Of a DNA stretch of 34,350 nucleotides, positions 15,661 through 23,735 are shown piece after piece. A program made the position numbers and the translations under genes. Below the pieces are notes generated by a model. It had not been told where the DNA came from. It did no database searches and was given only the letters and a program-made list of their open reading frames with translations. Each line of letters begins with the position of its first letter. The stretch's first letter is position 1. Source of the stretch: WJMB01 sp964581465 (GTDB lineage: Bacteria; RBG-13-66-14); contig CAZOOP010000043.1 in NCBI GenBank assembly GCA_964581465.1, forward strand, positions 1-34,350, read 5' to 3'.

Positions 15661-17577
15661 GTGTCATCAGAAACACTGACAAGCTTAGCGATGCTTAAGG
15701 TAAATATTGACCAAGGGGGCGATTACCTCGATTACTTGCAGCCTTTTATTATGCAGGTCCTCTACGACCACAGGCCAAGCCCGGTGACCGACGCGGTCGT
15801 GCGGGATCACATCCTGAATGACTTCGGTCTAGAGATACCAGAGCGGACCTTGCAGATAGTCATAAAGCGTCTGTCACGCAGGAATCCGCTGACGCGCAAT
15901 CATGGCGTGTACACTATAACCGGCGACCTGCCGAATCCCGGCATCGCAGCAAAGAAAGCAGCCGCCGACCGTCACATTGGCGTTGTGGCTACGGGTCTCA
16001 AGGAATTCTCGAAAGATACAACCCGACCGATCACATCGGATGAAGAGGCTGTACAGGCGATTTGCGCTTTCCTGGCCGAGTTCAATATCCCGTGCCTTCG
16101 TGCATATCTTCGCGGCACCACAATACCAACGATTGAAAAGCATGACGACGCGCTAATTGTGTTGGTGAGTCAGTACGTTCTCACACTCCAGCAGACTGAT
16201 CTGGAGCGGTTCGAAAGCTTCTTGGTCGTCGTTACAGGGCACATGCTCGCGAATGCGCTTTTGTGCCCTGACCTACGAAAGGCGCCGCAGTCATACAATG
16301 GCGTGACGTTCTATTTCGATACGCCGCTACTCATTCGCCGACTCGGCCTTGAGGGTCATGCGAAAGAGGACGCCATTAAGAACCTTATCACATTGCTGCG
16401 TAAACTTGGTGCGACAGTCGCCACCTTTACCCACACTCGCTATGAGCTTGATCGAGTTATTCGTGGAGCGGCGAATTGGGTCGATTTGCCTGACGGTCGT
16501 GGTGCCATCGTCAGAGAAGCGCGGGCGGTCGGCACGAAGAAATCCGACCTATTGATGATCGCCGGTCAGGTTGATGAGAAGCTTGCTGCAGCTGACATTG
16601 ATGTTGTAAAAACGCCTCGCTACGTTAGGGATTTTCAGATAGACGAGACTGCGTTTGAAGGTGTGCTGGATGATGAGGTATCGTATCACAATCAACAAGC
16701 GAAAGAAGATGACATCAACTCGGTGCGTAGCATCTATGTCCTGCGCTCGGGCAACACACCGAGGAACGTTGAACGCGCCAAGGCCGTGCTGGTGACCAGC
16801 AATAGCAGCTTCGCAAAGGCGGCCTTTGATTACGGCAAAAACTACGAGGAAACACGCGAAGTCTCTAGTGTAATTACCGATTTCAGCCTGGCCAACATGG
16901 CATGGCTGAAGGCGCCCCAAGGCGCACCGGAAATCCCAGTGTCTGAAGTGATCGCGTTTTCGTATGCGGCACTGCAACCCTCGGAGCAGCTGCTGGACAA
17001 GTACTTCCGCGAGATCGAGAAGCTTGAGAAACAAGGAACGATTACAGAACGCGATCATCAACTTTTACGTAGTAGCGTTGGGGCCCAGCGCGAGTTGATG
17101 AATCTGACGTTAGGCGAAGAGGACGCACTAACTGACCAGACTGTTACCGAGACCCTTAGTCGGGTGACTAGCGATATCAAGAAGGAAGAAAGAGATAAGT
17201 ACAAGGCGGAGCAAGCTTCTCATCTTGAGACGCAGCAGGAGCTGGTCAAAGAAAGGGCTGAGAAGCAAGCCATCCAGAAGCGGCTCTACGGGCGGTGCGA
17301 CAAGAAAGCCAAACGATGTTCGTGGGTGTTTGCGATCTTTGTTGTTCTTGTTTTAGTCAGTGGCATCAGTACGGGCCTGTATGTGATCCCGCAAAACACG
17401 TTTTTTGGTGCGCTTCTGATCGGAGCGACTGGATTAGTATTTCTTTTCACTATTATGAGCCTTTACTGGGGCTGTACGGTTCTAAGAATGCGTGAGAAGC
17501 TTGAAAAGTGGCTTCTTACAATAATGCTCCGACGCGAGAAATCCCGAACTGGTATTGACTTTGGGGAGGGCAAATGA
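15661..17577 (+). CDS. PIN-like nuclease-domain membrane protein in restriction island
   Basis: The 638-aa protein has an N-terminal winged-helix-like part (about 25-90) and a probable PIN-like domain. Its acidic positions fall in FYFDTPLLIRRLGL (D220), THTRYELDRVI (E262), KAVLVTSNSSFAKAA (379-387) and SSVITDFSLANMAWL (D407). A coiled coil (about 500-545) and two membrane segments (about 554-576, 581-604) follow. The start is GTG after a near-perfect GAGGAGGTG. It overlaps by ATGA a 47-codon HsdR-like stub, so it once belonged to a type I restriction operon. Codon choice is less GC-biased than the neighbours, consistent with transfer. An RNase-type defence effector held at the membrane is an inference; PIN assignment is by motif only. 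Confidence 0.65.
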   Translation: MSSETLTSLAMLKVNIDQGGDYLDYLQPFIMQVLYDHRPSPVTDAVVRDHILNDFGLEIPERTLQIVIKRLSRRNPLTRNHGVYTITGDLPNPGIAAKKAAADRHIGVVATGLKEFSKDTTRPITSDEEAVQAICAFLAEFNIPCLRAYLRGTTIPTIEKHDDALIVLVSQYVLTLQQTDLERFESFLVVVTGHMLANALLCPDLRKAPQSYNGVTFYFDTPLLIRRLGLEGHAKEDAIKNLITLLRKLGATVATFTHTRYELDRVIRGAANWVDLPDGRGAIVREARAVGTKKSDLLMIAGQVDEKLAAADIDVVKTPRYVRDFQIDETAFEGVLDDEVSYHNQQAKEDDINSVRSIYVLRSGNTPRNVERAKAVLVTSNSSFAKAAFDYGKNYEETREVSSVITDFSLANMAWLKAPQGAPEIPVSEVIAFSYAALQPSEQLLDKYFREIEKLEKQGTITERDHQLLRSSVGAQRELMNLTLGEEDALTDQTVTETLSRVTSDIKKEERDKYKAEQASHLETQQELVKERAEKQAIQKRLYGRCDKKAKRCSWVFAIFVVLVLVSGISTGLYVIPQNTFFGALLIGATGLVFLFTIMSLYWGCTVLRMREKLEKWLLTIMLRREKSRTGIDFGEGK

Positions 17578-17717
17578 GCTACATAAACGAAGCCCAGGTT
17601 GAAATCGTAACCGTGGACTACTTCCCCGAGTTGGGCTACGAGTACGTCCATTGGCCGGTCAGCGCCTCCGGCGGGGAAGAGCCGCTGCGCCGGATGCTCG
17701 CCGCTGAGGAGGTCTAA
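17574..17717 (+). pseudogene. hsdR: N-terminal stub of type I restriction subunit HsdR
   Basis: The 47-codon frame reads MSYINEAQVEIVTVDYFPEL, then GYEYVHWPVSASGGEEP, closely matching the start of HsdR proteins (EAQVE...F.ELGYEYVHGP). It ends at TAA 17715-17717 instead of continuing for about 1000 residues, so nuclease and translocase domains are lost. The ATG overlaps the stop of the PIN-like gene. Its last codons contain GAGGAGG, which now serves as the ribosome binding site of the next gene. Confidence 0.7.
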
Positions 17718-17720
17718 AGA

Positions 17721-18125
17721 ATGCGTATCACCAAGACGATAATCGCCCTGGCCCTGGCGCTGGCCGGCGTAGCCGCAGCCCACGTCGTCTCCGGTTATAT
17801 AACCGGGGTCGCCGACAAGGGAGACGTCTACATCGCCATGTATGTAAACGACGACTACGAGCGCGAGCCCGACTACGGTCTGGTGCTGCCGCCCGACGGC
17901 ACCGTGAACGGCCGTCTGGCCTTCCGCTTCGATAACATCGCCACCGACAAGTACGTCATGCTGGTCTTCCAGGATACCGACGGCGACGGCGACCTCAACC
18001 TGGGCATGTTCGGCCCCACCGAGCCCTGGGGCAACTACCGCCGCAGCCGTCCCTTCCCCAACTTCGGCAATATGCTCTTCGTCGTCGAGGGCGATGTGAC
18101 CGGCATCGAGGTCGAACTGGACTAA
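17721..18125 (+). CDS. Secreted DUF2141-like protein
   Basis: The 134-aa protein has a signal peptide (MRITKTIIALALALAGVAAA) followed by a small beta-sandwich pattern: VYIAMYVND, LAFRFDNIATDKYVMLVFQD, TDGDGDLNLGMFGPTEPWGN and a closing IEVELD. This order (F.dI..G.Y.v.vFqD.dgdG.ln...fG.P.EpwG) fits DUF2141. Function of the family is unknown; members are periplasmic or secreted. GAGGAGG at 17707-17713 lies inside the HsdR stub. A hairpin at 18162-18183 ends the unit. Confidence 0.75.
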   Translation: MRITKTIIALALALAGVAAAHVVSGYITGVADKGDVYIAMYVNDDYEREPDYGLVLPPDGTVNGRLAFRFDNIATDKYVMLVFQDTDGDGDLNLGMFGPTEPWGNYRRSRPFPNFGNMLFVVEGDVTGIEVELD

Positions 18126-18161
18126 CAGTGACGGCAGGTTGACCAACCAAGCAAAAGATCG

Positions 18162-18183
18162 GGGCCGACCTTCGGGTCGGCCC
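18162..18183 (+). terminator. Hairpin with TTCG loop after DUF2141 gene
   Basis: GGGCCGACC-TTCG-GGTCGGCCC, nine perfect pairs with a very stable tetraloop, 36 bases past the stop. No T-run follows. Confidence 0.6.
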
Positions 18184-18315
18184 GGTTGAACAACAGAGAG
18201 TTAACGGTCGGGAAACACGGATATCAACCGTCAATCGGCGGCGGTCCTGCGGCTCCCTTGGACAGGCTGGAGAGTCTGTTCTCCAGGCTTAACGTGCGAT
18301 AAACCAATCATGCAG

Positions 18316-18336
18316 GGCGGGGATTCCATCCCCGCC
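18316..18336. terminator. Short GC palindrome between convergent genes
   Basis: GGCGGGGA-TTCCA-TCCCCGCC lies 40 bases from the dprA stop, between convergent genes, and could stop transcription from either side. It resembles the hairpin at 14927-14947. Confidence 0.45.
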
Positions 18337-18376
18337 GTCTTGATGATGTTTCAATCAAGCATGTCGATCCACCGGC

Positions 18377-19504
18377 TCAGAACGGGCGGCGGTAGTACAT
18401 CCCCGGCAACTGCTCGACCAGGCCTTTGAACTCCAGCCCCAGCAGAACCTGCATCAAGGCGCCGCGGTCGATCGTCGTCCGCGTCGCCAGCTCGTCCAGG
18501 TGCAGCGGCTCGTGGGTCAGCAGGCCGTGGACCGTCGCTTCGTCGCCGACAAGCACCGGCGCCGGGGCGTCTCCACCCAGGGGCAGCTCGCCCTGTTCGG
18601 TGGCCCCGATAGCCTCCAGCACGTCCTGATACGTCTCGCAGAAGCCCGCGCCGTCTTTCAACAGGGCGTGGGAGCCCCGGTTGGACTGCGCCAGGGCGTT
18701 GCCCGGGCAGGCCAGCACCTCACGGCCCAGCTCCGCCGCGTACTTGGCCGTGATCAGCGCCCCCGACTTCTCCGGCGCCTCGACCACCACCGTCGCCAGA
18801 GCCAGCGCCGCGATGATCCGGTTGCGGCGCGGAAAGTTCTCCGCCCGGGGCTCGACGCCCAGGGGGAACTCGCTGATCAGCGCTCCGCTCTTGGCGATGG
18901 CCTCGTAGGCGTCACGGGCCGCCGCCGGAAAGACCCGGTCCACGCCGTTGCCCAACACGCCGATCACCCGCCCGCCGGCCTGCAACGCCGAGCGCTGCGC
19001 CGCCAGGTCAATCCCAGCCGCGCAGCCCGAAACCACCGTGAAGCCCGCCTCGGCCAGGTCCTTGCCCAGCTTGGCCGCCATCGAGGCCCCGTAGGCCGTC
19101 GTCCGCCGTGTGCCCACCACCGCCACCGCCCGGCGGTCGTCCTCGACCCAGCCGCCCCGGCAGTAGAGCACCATCGGCGGATCGTACAGGTCCTTCAGCG
19201 GCGGCGGATAGTCCGGGTCCGGGTAGAGGATCACCCCGGTGTCGGGGTTGCGGGCCAGGCGCTTGATATCCTCCGCCGCTTGCTCTTGAGCCTGCTCGCG
19301 CTTCGCGATAATTGTCTTCGCCACAGTGCCGCCGATACCATGCACACCCAGCAGGCGACCCATTGGAGAGCGGAAGAACTCCCGGGCGCTGCCCAGGCGC
19401 TCCACCAGACGGCGAAAACGAACCGGCCCCACCTCGGGCACGAGGTTGAGGCCGATCCAAGCCGCCGCTTCCGAGTCCGGCGCGATGTTGGCAGCCCGAT
19501 GCAA
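18377..19504 (-). CDS. dprA: DNA processing protein DprA
   Basis: The protein (375 aa from TTG 19504) has an N-terminal helix-hairpin part (LVPEVGPVRFRRLVERLGS), a Rossmann-like core (AVVGTRRTTAYGASMAAKLG, GFTVVSGCAAGIDLAAQ, GGRVIGVLGNGVDRVFPAA, ISEFPLGVEPRAENFPRRNR, EKSGALITAKYA) and a C-terminal winged helix. DprA loads RecA on incoming single-stranded DNA in transformation. The frame stays open to another TTG at 19540, which would overlap the 99-aa gene by 32 nt; TTG 19504 begins just after that gene's stop and fits DprA length better. No ATG is available. Confidence 0.93.
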   Translation of the reverse strand: MHRAANIAPDSEAAAWIGLNLVPEVGPVRFRRLVERLGSAREFFRSPMGRLLGVHGIGGTVAKTIIAKREQAQEQAAEDIKRLARNPDTGVILYPDPDYPPPLKDLYDPPMVLYCRGGWVEDDRRAVAVVGTRRTTAYGASMAAKLGKDLAEAGFTVVSGCAAGIDLAAQRSALQAGGRVIGVLGNGVDRVFPAAARDAYEAIAKSGALISEFPLGVEPRAENFPRRNRIIAALALATVVVEAPEKSGALITAKYAAELGREVLACPGNALAQSNRGSHALLKDGAGFCETYQDVLEAIGATEQGELPLGGDAPAPVLVGDEATVHGLLTHEPLHLDELATRTTIDRGALMQVLLGLEFKGLVEQLPGMYYRRPF

Positions 19505-19508
19505 AGCC

Positions 19509-19808
19509 CTACACCCGGGGGATGATCCGCAGGATGACAAACATCAAATGGGCCAGGACGTCCACGCCGTTGCAGTCGTCCTCGCCGATGGTCTTGGACA
19601 GTTCGGCCAACTCGGCGAAGCGGTCCTCGACCTTGTGCAGCAGGGTGGGGTAGGCGGCCAGGCGCTCGCGGACCGCCGCCACGGCCTTGCCGACGCCCTC
19701 CTGCACCTTGCTCCAGTCGGTGAAGTCCTCGGGCTTGTAACCGGAATGGCCCAGCTCGGCCAGCAGCTCGGCCAGGGCCTCGGAGACATGATCGTGCGGG
19801 AAGCTCAT
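19509..19808 (-). CDS. 99-aa helical protein, unknown, cotranscribed with dprA
   Basis: The 99-aa protein is mostly helical and acidic (SEALAELLAELGHSGYKPED; VRERLAAYPTLLHKVEDRF) with a hydrophobic C-terminal end (AHLMFVILRIIPRV). No family was recognised. Its ATG overlaps the stop of the restriction endonuclease gene by ATGA, and it ends next to the dprA start. Its GC-rich codon use matches dprA, not the restriction genes, so it belongs to the resident operon. Confidence 0.65.
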   Translation of the reverse strand: MSFPHDHVSEALAELLAELGHSGYKPEDFTDWSKVQEGVGKAVAAVRERLAAYPTLLHKVEDRFAELAELSKTIGEDDCNGVDVLAHLMFVILRIIPRV

Positions 19809-20407
19809 CGGGGGGGTCCTTGGGTTGGAGTGGTGGCCTTCTGTTGTTCTGGCTCTGCTTCACGATCTGCATCTATAAGAATTACATATACAGGAACAGC
19901 GGGGAAGTGACGCTTTAAACGTTCAATATCATAAACAAGTTGTTCACCATAAGAAACACCTGACGACATTTCACGATACAGGTCGTGACAAGCAACAATC
20001 TCAACACCAACGAGAGCTCGATTTTCATTGAAGAAATACTGAAACTTTGCCATATCATAGAACATAAAGGCATATTTGCCAAACTGTACTTCAATTAATA
20101 CACGGTCTTTCTCGAAATCAATTTGCTTGTATGCGTTCCTGATTTCGATGTCCGAATTTGGAATTGTGATATTGTAAGAATCTCGAATTTCACTATATCC
20201 TCGTTCTCCAAAAAGGGTTTTGAACTGTTCGTTCATATCTTTTGGTGCATATAGCATTTTACCCTTCATGTTTTTTTCTTTGCTTTTCTTCGTTTTGTTT
20301 GCAACAACAGTCTTAACAACTGTTTCGATATCATCGAGAACTTGTTTATGGTTACATAAGAAAATCTCGTAGCCTCCAAGGTGAGAATATCTATATACTA
20401 TCCTCAT
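19805..20407 (-). CDS. BglII-like type II restriction endonuclease
   Basis: The 200-aa protein has the core RNAYKQIDFEKDRVLIEVQF with Asp97, Glu106 and Gln108, the D-x8-E-V-Q active-site spacing known for BglII, where Gln replaces the usual Lys. A GVEIVACHD strand and VPVYVILID follow, as in BglII/BamHI-like folds. The ATG is 2 bases past the methyltransferase stop, with GGAG overlapping that stop. The DNA is AT-rich until about 19865; the last 20 or so residues (EAEPEQQKATTPTQGPPR) are encoded by GC-rich resident-like sequence. The recognition site is probably related to BglII but cannot be read from sequence. Confidence 0.75.
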   Translation of the reverse strand: MRIVYRYSHLGGYEIFLCNHKQVLDDIETVVKTVVANKTKKSKEKNMKGKMLYAPKDMNEQFKTLFGERGYSEIRDSYNITIPNSDIEIRNAYKQIDFEKDRVLIEVQFGKYAFMFYDMAKFQYFFNENRALVGVEIVACHDLYREMSSGVSYGEQLVYDIERLKRHFPAVPVYVILIDADREAEPEQQKATTPTQGPPR

Positions 20408-20409
20408 CT

Positions 20410-21327
20410 CTACTCCTTAAGAGAATTGAACGTTGTTTGTAAGCTACTAAGTTGTAATGTTTTAGGCGGAATACTAGTGGGATTATTTGGATCATAAACA
20501 GACCTTTCCATTGGCCTTATGCGTAATTTACCTTGCTCTGCTAATGCAATCCTTTCATAGGTTATATCATTGTAATCACTCTTGATTTCTGCGCCAACCG
20601 TTCTTCTCTTGTGTGCTAAGGCTGCTAAAGCGGTACTTCCAACACCAAGAAAAGGGTCTAGTACCCAATCACCTGGATTAGTCAAGGCTAAAACGAGACG
20701 TTCTATTAGCTCAATTGGGAACTGACAAGGATGTATAGTTTTTTCAACGTGATTTGACTTAACATTTGGTATTTCCCAGATATCACTGGGATTTTTTCCG
20801 TTTGGGTTTCCAGATAGTTTACCCTTATTAGGACCCTTAAAATGCTTTTTCCCTGGGTACTTTTGCGGTACACGCACTGGATCAAGATTGAATATATAAT
20901 TATCAGATTTTGTAAACCATAATATAACTTCGTATCTACCTGAAAACCTTTTTTTTGAATGTAATCCGTGCCCAAAATGCCATATAATGCGATTTCTTAG
21001 CCTAAGCCCATTATCTTCAAATATATCATATAACATAATGTCAAGCGGTAGTATTGTTCCGTTATTTACATAGTTTCCCACTTGCCAGCAGATGCTTCCT
21101 GTGCTGCTTACAACGCGTACACATTCGTTTATTATCTTTCTCTGCTCTTCTTTATAGCTATTTATATTAATATGATTTTCATATTCCTTACCTAAATTAT
21201 AAGGTGGTGATGTAACAGCTAGCTGTATAGTGTTGTCCGGAATAGTTTCTAACAAATCCAAACAATTACCTTCATATAATACAAAATCAGCTGTTTCGCA
21301 GAAGTTTCTTTTCACTTTTATCCTCAT
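20410..21327 (-). CDS. DNA methyltransferase of BglII-like system (beta class, probably N4-cytosine)
   Basis: The 305-aa protein has motif IV as TSPPYNLG (residues 39-46) before motif I WVLDPFLGVGSTALAALAH (from about 221), the beta-class order. SPPY is typical of N4-cytosine enzymes, consistent with the BglII family. The gene is strikingly AT-rich. Start ATG 21327 uses AGGAGG that lies in the last codons and stop of the LysM gene. It is followed at once by the endonuclease, a methyltransferase-first order that protects host DNA. Confidence 0.9.
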   Translation of the reverse strand: MRIKVKRNFCETADFVLYEGNCLDLLETIPDNTIQLAVTSPPYNLGKEYENHININSYKEEQRKIINECVRVVSSTGSICWQVGNYVNNGTILPLDIMLYDIFEDNGLRLRNRIIWHFGHGLHSKKRFSGRYEVILWFTKSDNYIFNLDPVRVPQKYPGKKHFKGPNKGKLSGNPNGKNPSDIWEIPNVKSNHVEKTIHPCQFPIELIERLVLALTNPGDWVLDPFLGVGSTALAALAHKRRTVGAEIKSDYNDITYERIALAEQGKLRIRPMERSVYDPNNPTSIPPKTLQLSSLQTTFNSLKE

Positions 21328-21331
21328 TCCC

Positions 21332-22375
21332 CTACCTCCTCACATAATCCACATAGTCGCCGATTTCGATCCGGCTCACCGAGCCCAGCACCAGACACGT
21401 CGCGGTGCTCTCGGTGGTCTTGAGCACGCCGAGGGTGGCGATCTTCTCGTCGGGCAGCGTGACGGTGCCCAGGTCGGCGGGGTCTTCGACCTCGCGCCCT
21501 TCGCGCCAGACGACCAGGCGGCTGCCGGGCACAAGGTCCATCTCGGAGCCCCAGTTGACGTAGACGATGTGGCCTTCGGCGGCGTAGAAACGCCCGTCGC
21601 GCTCGCGGCAGACGTAGCCGCGCAGGTCGTAGAGTTCGTCCTCGGAGGTCCACTCGCGGGGCTCGACGTAGGAGCGGAAGTTCAGGAACTCGTCCTCGAC
21701 GTCCTCGCGGAAGCGCAGGCCGTCGCCCTTCTGCAGGGCTTCGAAGCTGGCGATGATGGTGGCCCGGCTGACGTCGTCGTGGACCTCGTCGATCTCGAGG
21801 ATGCCGACGTTCTGGATCAGGTTGCCGACGTCGATGCGGGTGCCGGGGATGACGACGCGGCCGCGGTCGCGGTAGACCAGGAACTGGGCGCCGGGGTAGA
21901 AGCCGTCGCGGTCGCCGCCGGAGACGTAGACCTCGTCGTAGAGGGCGAACATGGTGCGCTCCTCGCCGACGGAGGCGACGATGTGGGCCAGCTCGGGCAG
22001 CTCGTCGATATCGGGGACGACCTCGCCGCCGTATTCGAGCAGACGGCGCCAGAGGGCGATCAGGTCCTCCTTGGAGAGGGTGATCAGTGGCTCCTCATCG
22101 CGGATGCGCACGCGGATCTGGTCGGGTATGTCCGGCGGGACGTTGGGCGGGATATAGAGCTCCTCGCCCGGGTAGATCCAGTGGGGGTGCTCGACGAGCT
22201 CGGGGTTGGCCTGCCAGATCAGCGGCCAGAGCCAGGGGCTGCCCAGGAACTCCTCGGAGAGGTCCCAGAGGGTGTCGCCGGAGCGCACGGTGTAGATACG
22301 GTCGGCGTCGAGAGTGCGCCCGGCGGCGATCACCGTCGCCAGCAGAAACACGACTAGCGGTAGGAGGCGTTTCAC
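21332..22375 (-). CDS. Exported LysM-domain protein
   Basis: From GTG 22375 the protein is 347 aa: a signal peptide (VKRLLPLVVFLLATVIAAG), then one LysM domain (IYTVRSGDTLWDLSEEFLG to PGEELYIPP, about residues 26-76) with the LysM-plus-WPLIWQANP form common in exported peptidoglycan-associated proteins. The long C-terminal part is acidic and beta-rich, of unknown function. The frame stays open to 22450, but GAGGGAG before GTG 22375 and the signal peptide favour the shorter form. It lies 71 bases after the deacetylase gene. Confidence 0.82.
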   Translation of the reverse strand: MKRLLPLVVFLLATVIAAGRTLDADRIYTVRSGDTLWDLSEEFLGSPWLWPLIWQANPELVEHPHWIYPGEELYIPPNVPPDIPDQIRVRIRDEEPLITLSKEDLIALWRRLLEYGGEVVPDIDELPELAHIVASVGEERTMFALYDEVYVSGGDRDGFYPGAQFLVYRDRGRVVIPGTRIDVGNLIQNVGILEIDEVHDDVSRATIIASFEALQKGDGLRFREDVEDEFLNFRSYVEPREWTSEDELYDLRGYVCRERDGRFYAAEGHIVYVNWGSEMDLVPGSRLVVWREGREVEDPADLGTVTLPDEKIATLGVLKTTESTATCLVLGSVSRIEIGDYVDYVRR

Positions 22376-22446
22376 GGCTGGCTCCCTCGTCGGGTGGAGC
22401 GGGGTTAAGAGGCTGAGTATAAGTGTACGGTGCGGCGGCGGCGGGG

Positions 22447-23448
22447 TCAAGGGGTCAGGCAGGCCTCGGGGGGGACCAGGGCGACGCCGAGCTCGGCGGC
22501 CAGGGGCAGCAGGCGGGCGACGGCGGTCAGGGTGCCGTCGCGGTCGTGGCCGATGGCGACGACAGGTCCGTCGCGCTCGACGGCCAGTTCGAGGGCGCGG
22601 CGCAGTTGGGCCTCTATGCGCGCCGGGCTGGTCGAGTTGTCGAGGAAGATATCGCGCCGGGCGGCGGATAAGCTCAGTTCGGCGGCGACCTCGCCGACCA
22701 CGGAGCCATGGTGGGTGTAGGAGTCGATGAAGTAGAGGCCGCGATCGGCCAGTTCGGTCAGCACGACGGCAATCGCCCGGCGGTCGGCGGTCAACCGGCT
22801 GCCCATGTGATTGTTGACACCGTCGACGAAGCCGACGTCAGCAAGGGCTTCGGCGATGCGCCGGCGCAGCTCGGAGTCGGAATGGCTTACGCGAAGGGCG
22901 CCGGGTCCGGGGTTCTCCGAGCCCAGTGGCTCGCAGGGCAGGTGGAGCAGGACGCGGCGGCCGGCCTCCCGCGCGGCGGCGACGACGGCGGCCGAGTACT
23001 CGCGGAAGGGCAGCACGGAAGGGGTGACGGGGAGATCGAGCAGAAGCGAGGAGCGAGGGTCCCGGGCGCCACAGTCGTCGATGATGATCGCCAATCGGGG
23101 TCCACTCCATCGTGGCGGGGACCATTCGAGGATCAACGTCGTCGATGCTCGACCGTCCACCGGGCCGAACTCCATCACCAGACGACGTCCGGCGGCGGTC
23201 TCATCGACGTGGTGGTCGAGGACGGCGTAGCCGCAGCCTCGGGCCAAAACCGCCGCCGACTGGGCGAGGGTCTCGGCGGCTGCGGCGTCGACGACGGTCA
23301 GGCTAAGCGTGTCGGTCGGGCGGCGGTTGGGCGAAATGGCGTAATCGATATCGACCAGTTCGGCCAATTCGGCGGTGAAGCCGGACCAGGCCGGAGCGAC
23401 GACGCACACCAACAGGAGGGCGAGGACTCTGAGCGCGGTGGGTTTCAA
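22447..23448 (-). CDS. Divergent polysaccharide deacetylase family protein
   Basis: The 333-aa protein has a signal peptide (MKPTALRVLALLLVCVVAPA) and the family core: PRLAIIIDDCGARDPRSSLL, LDLPVTPSVLPF, RVLLHLPCEPLG, GVNNHMGSRLTADRRAIAVV, LYFIDSYTHHGSVV and VAIGHDRDG. The N-H-M-G-S and I-I-D-D segments correspond to the metal site of NodB-like deacetylases. These exported proteins probably act on cell-wall or surface glycans. The start is TTG with only a weak ribosome binding site. Copy C of the sigma-54 palindrome lies directly upstream. Confidence 0.85.
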   Translation of the reverse strand: MKPTALRVLALLLVCVVAPAWSGFTAELAELVDIDYAISPNRRPTDTLSLTVVDAAAAETLAQSAAVLARGCGYAVLDHHVDETAAGRRLVMEFGPVDGRASTTLILEWSPPRWSGPRLAIIIDDCGARDPRSSLLLDLPVTPSVLPFREYSAAVVAAAREAGRRVLLHLPCEPLGSENPGPGALRVSHSDSELRRRIAEALADVGFVDGVNNHMGSRLTADRRAIAVVLTELADRGLYFIDSYTHHGSVVGEVAAELSLSAARRDIFLDNSTSPARIEAQLRRALELAVERDGPVVAIGHDRDGTLTAVARLLPLAAELGVALVPPEACLTP

Positions 23449-23479
23449 GGGCCTACCGGGTTACGGGGTGGTGCCGGGC

Positions 23480-23656
23480 GGCCGGACCTTTGCCGCGCGA
23501 ACCGATTCGGCTGAAGTACCTCCACCGCCCGGCTTTGGCACATTTCTTGCAGCAGAGCGGGGCGACCTGATGGACAACGGCGGGCTCAAGACCGCAAGAA
23601 ATGTGCCAAAGCCGGGCGGTCGGCACGGTGTGGCTGCTCGTGGCAAAGGTCCGGCC
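23480..23656. repeat. Convergent sigma-54 palindrome, copy C, with outer arms
   Basis: Inner arms 23524-23550 and 23594-23620 are perfect 27-bp complements, the longest of the family; spacer 43 nt. Both carry TTGGCACATTTCTTGC; the G-to-A change after TTGGCAC is matched on the other arm. An outer perfect 15-bp inverted repeat (23480-23494 with 23642-23656, GGCCGGACCTTTGCC) encloses it; its ACCTTTGCC core is shared with the outer arm of copy E. Confidence 0.9.
23594..23609 (-). promoter_or_regulatory. Candidate sigma-54 promoter facing deacetylase-LysM-dprA operon
   Basis: Minus-strand TTGGCACA-TTTC-TTGC would start transcription near 23582, 134 bases before the deacetylase start. The opposing plus-strand site (23535-23550) reads antisense into the 177-aa membrane protein gene. 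Confidence 0.5.
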
Positions 23657-23735
23657 TGGCCGTGGGCTTACGAACAAGGGTCCCGATGGAGGGAATCGGG
23701 ACCCGAGGTGGATTGTTGGAGGACGGCGCCGGCGG

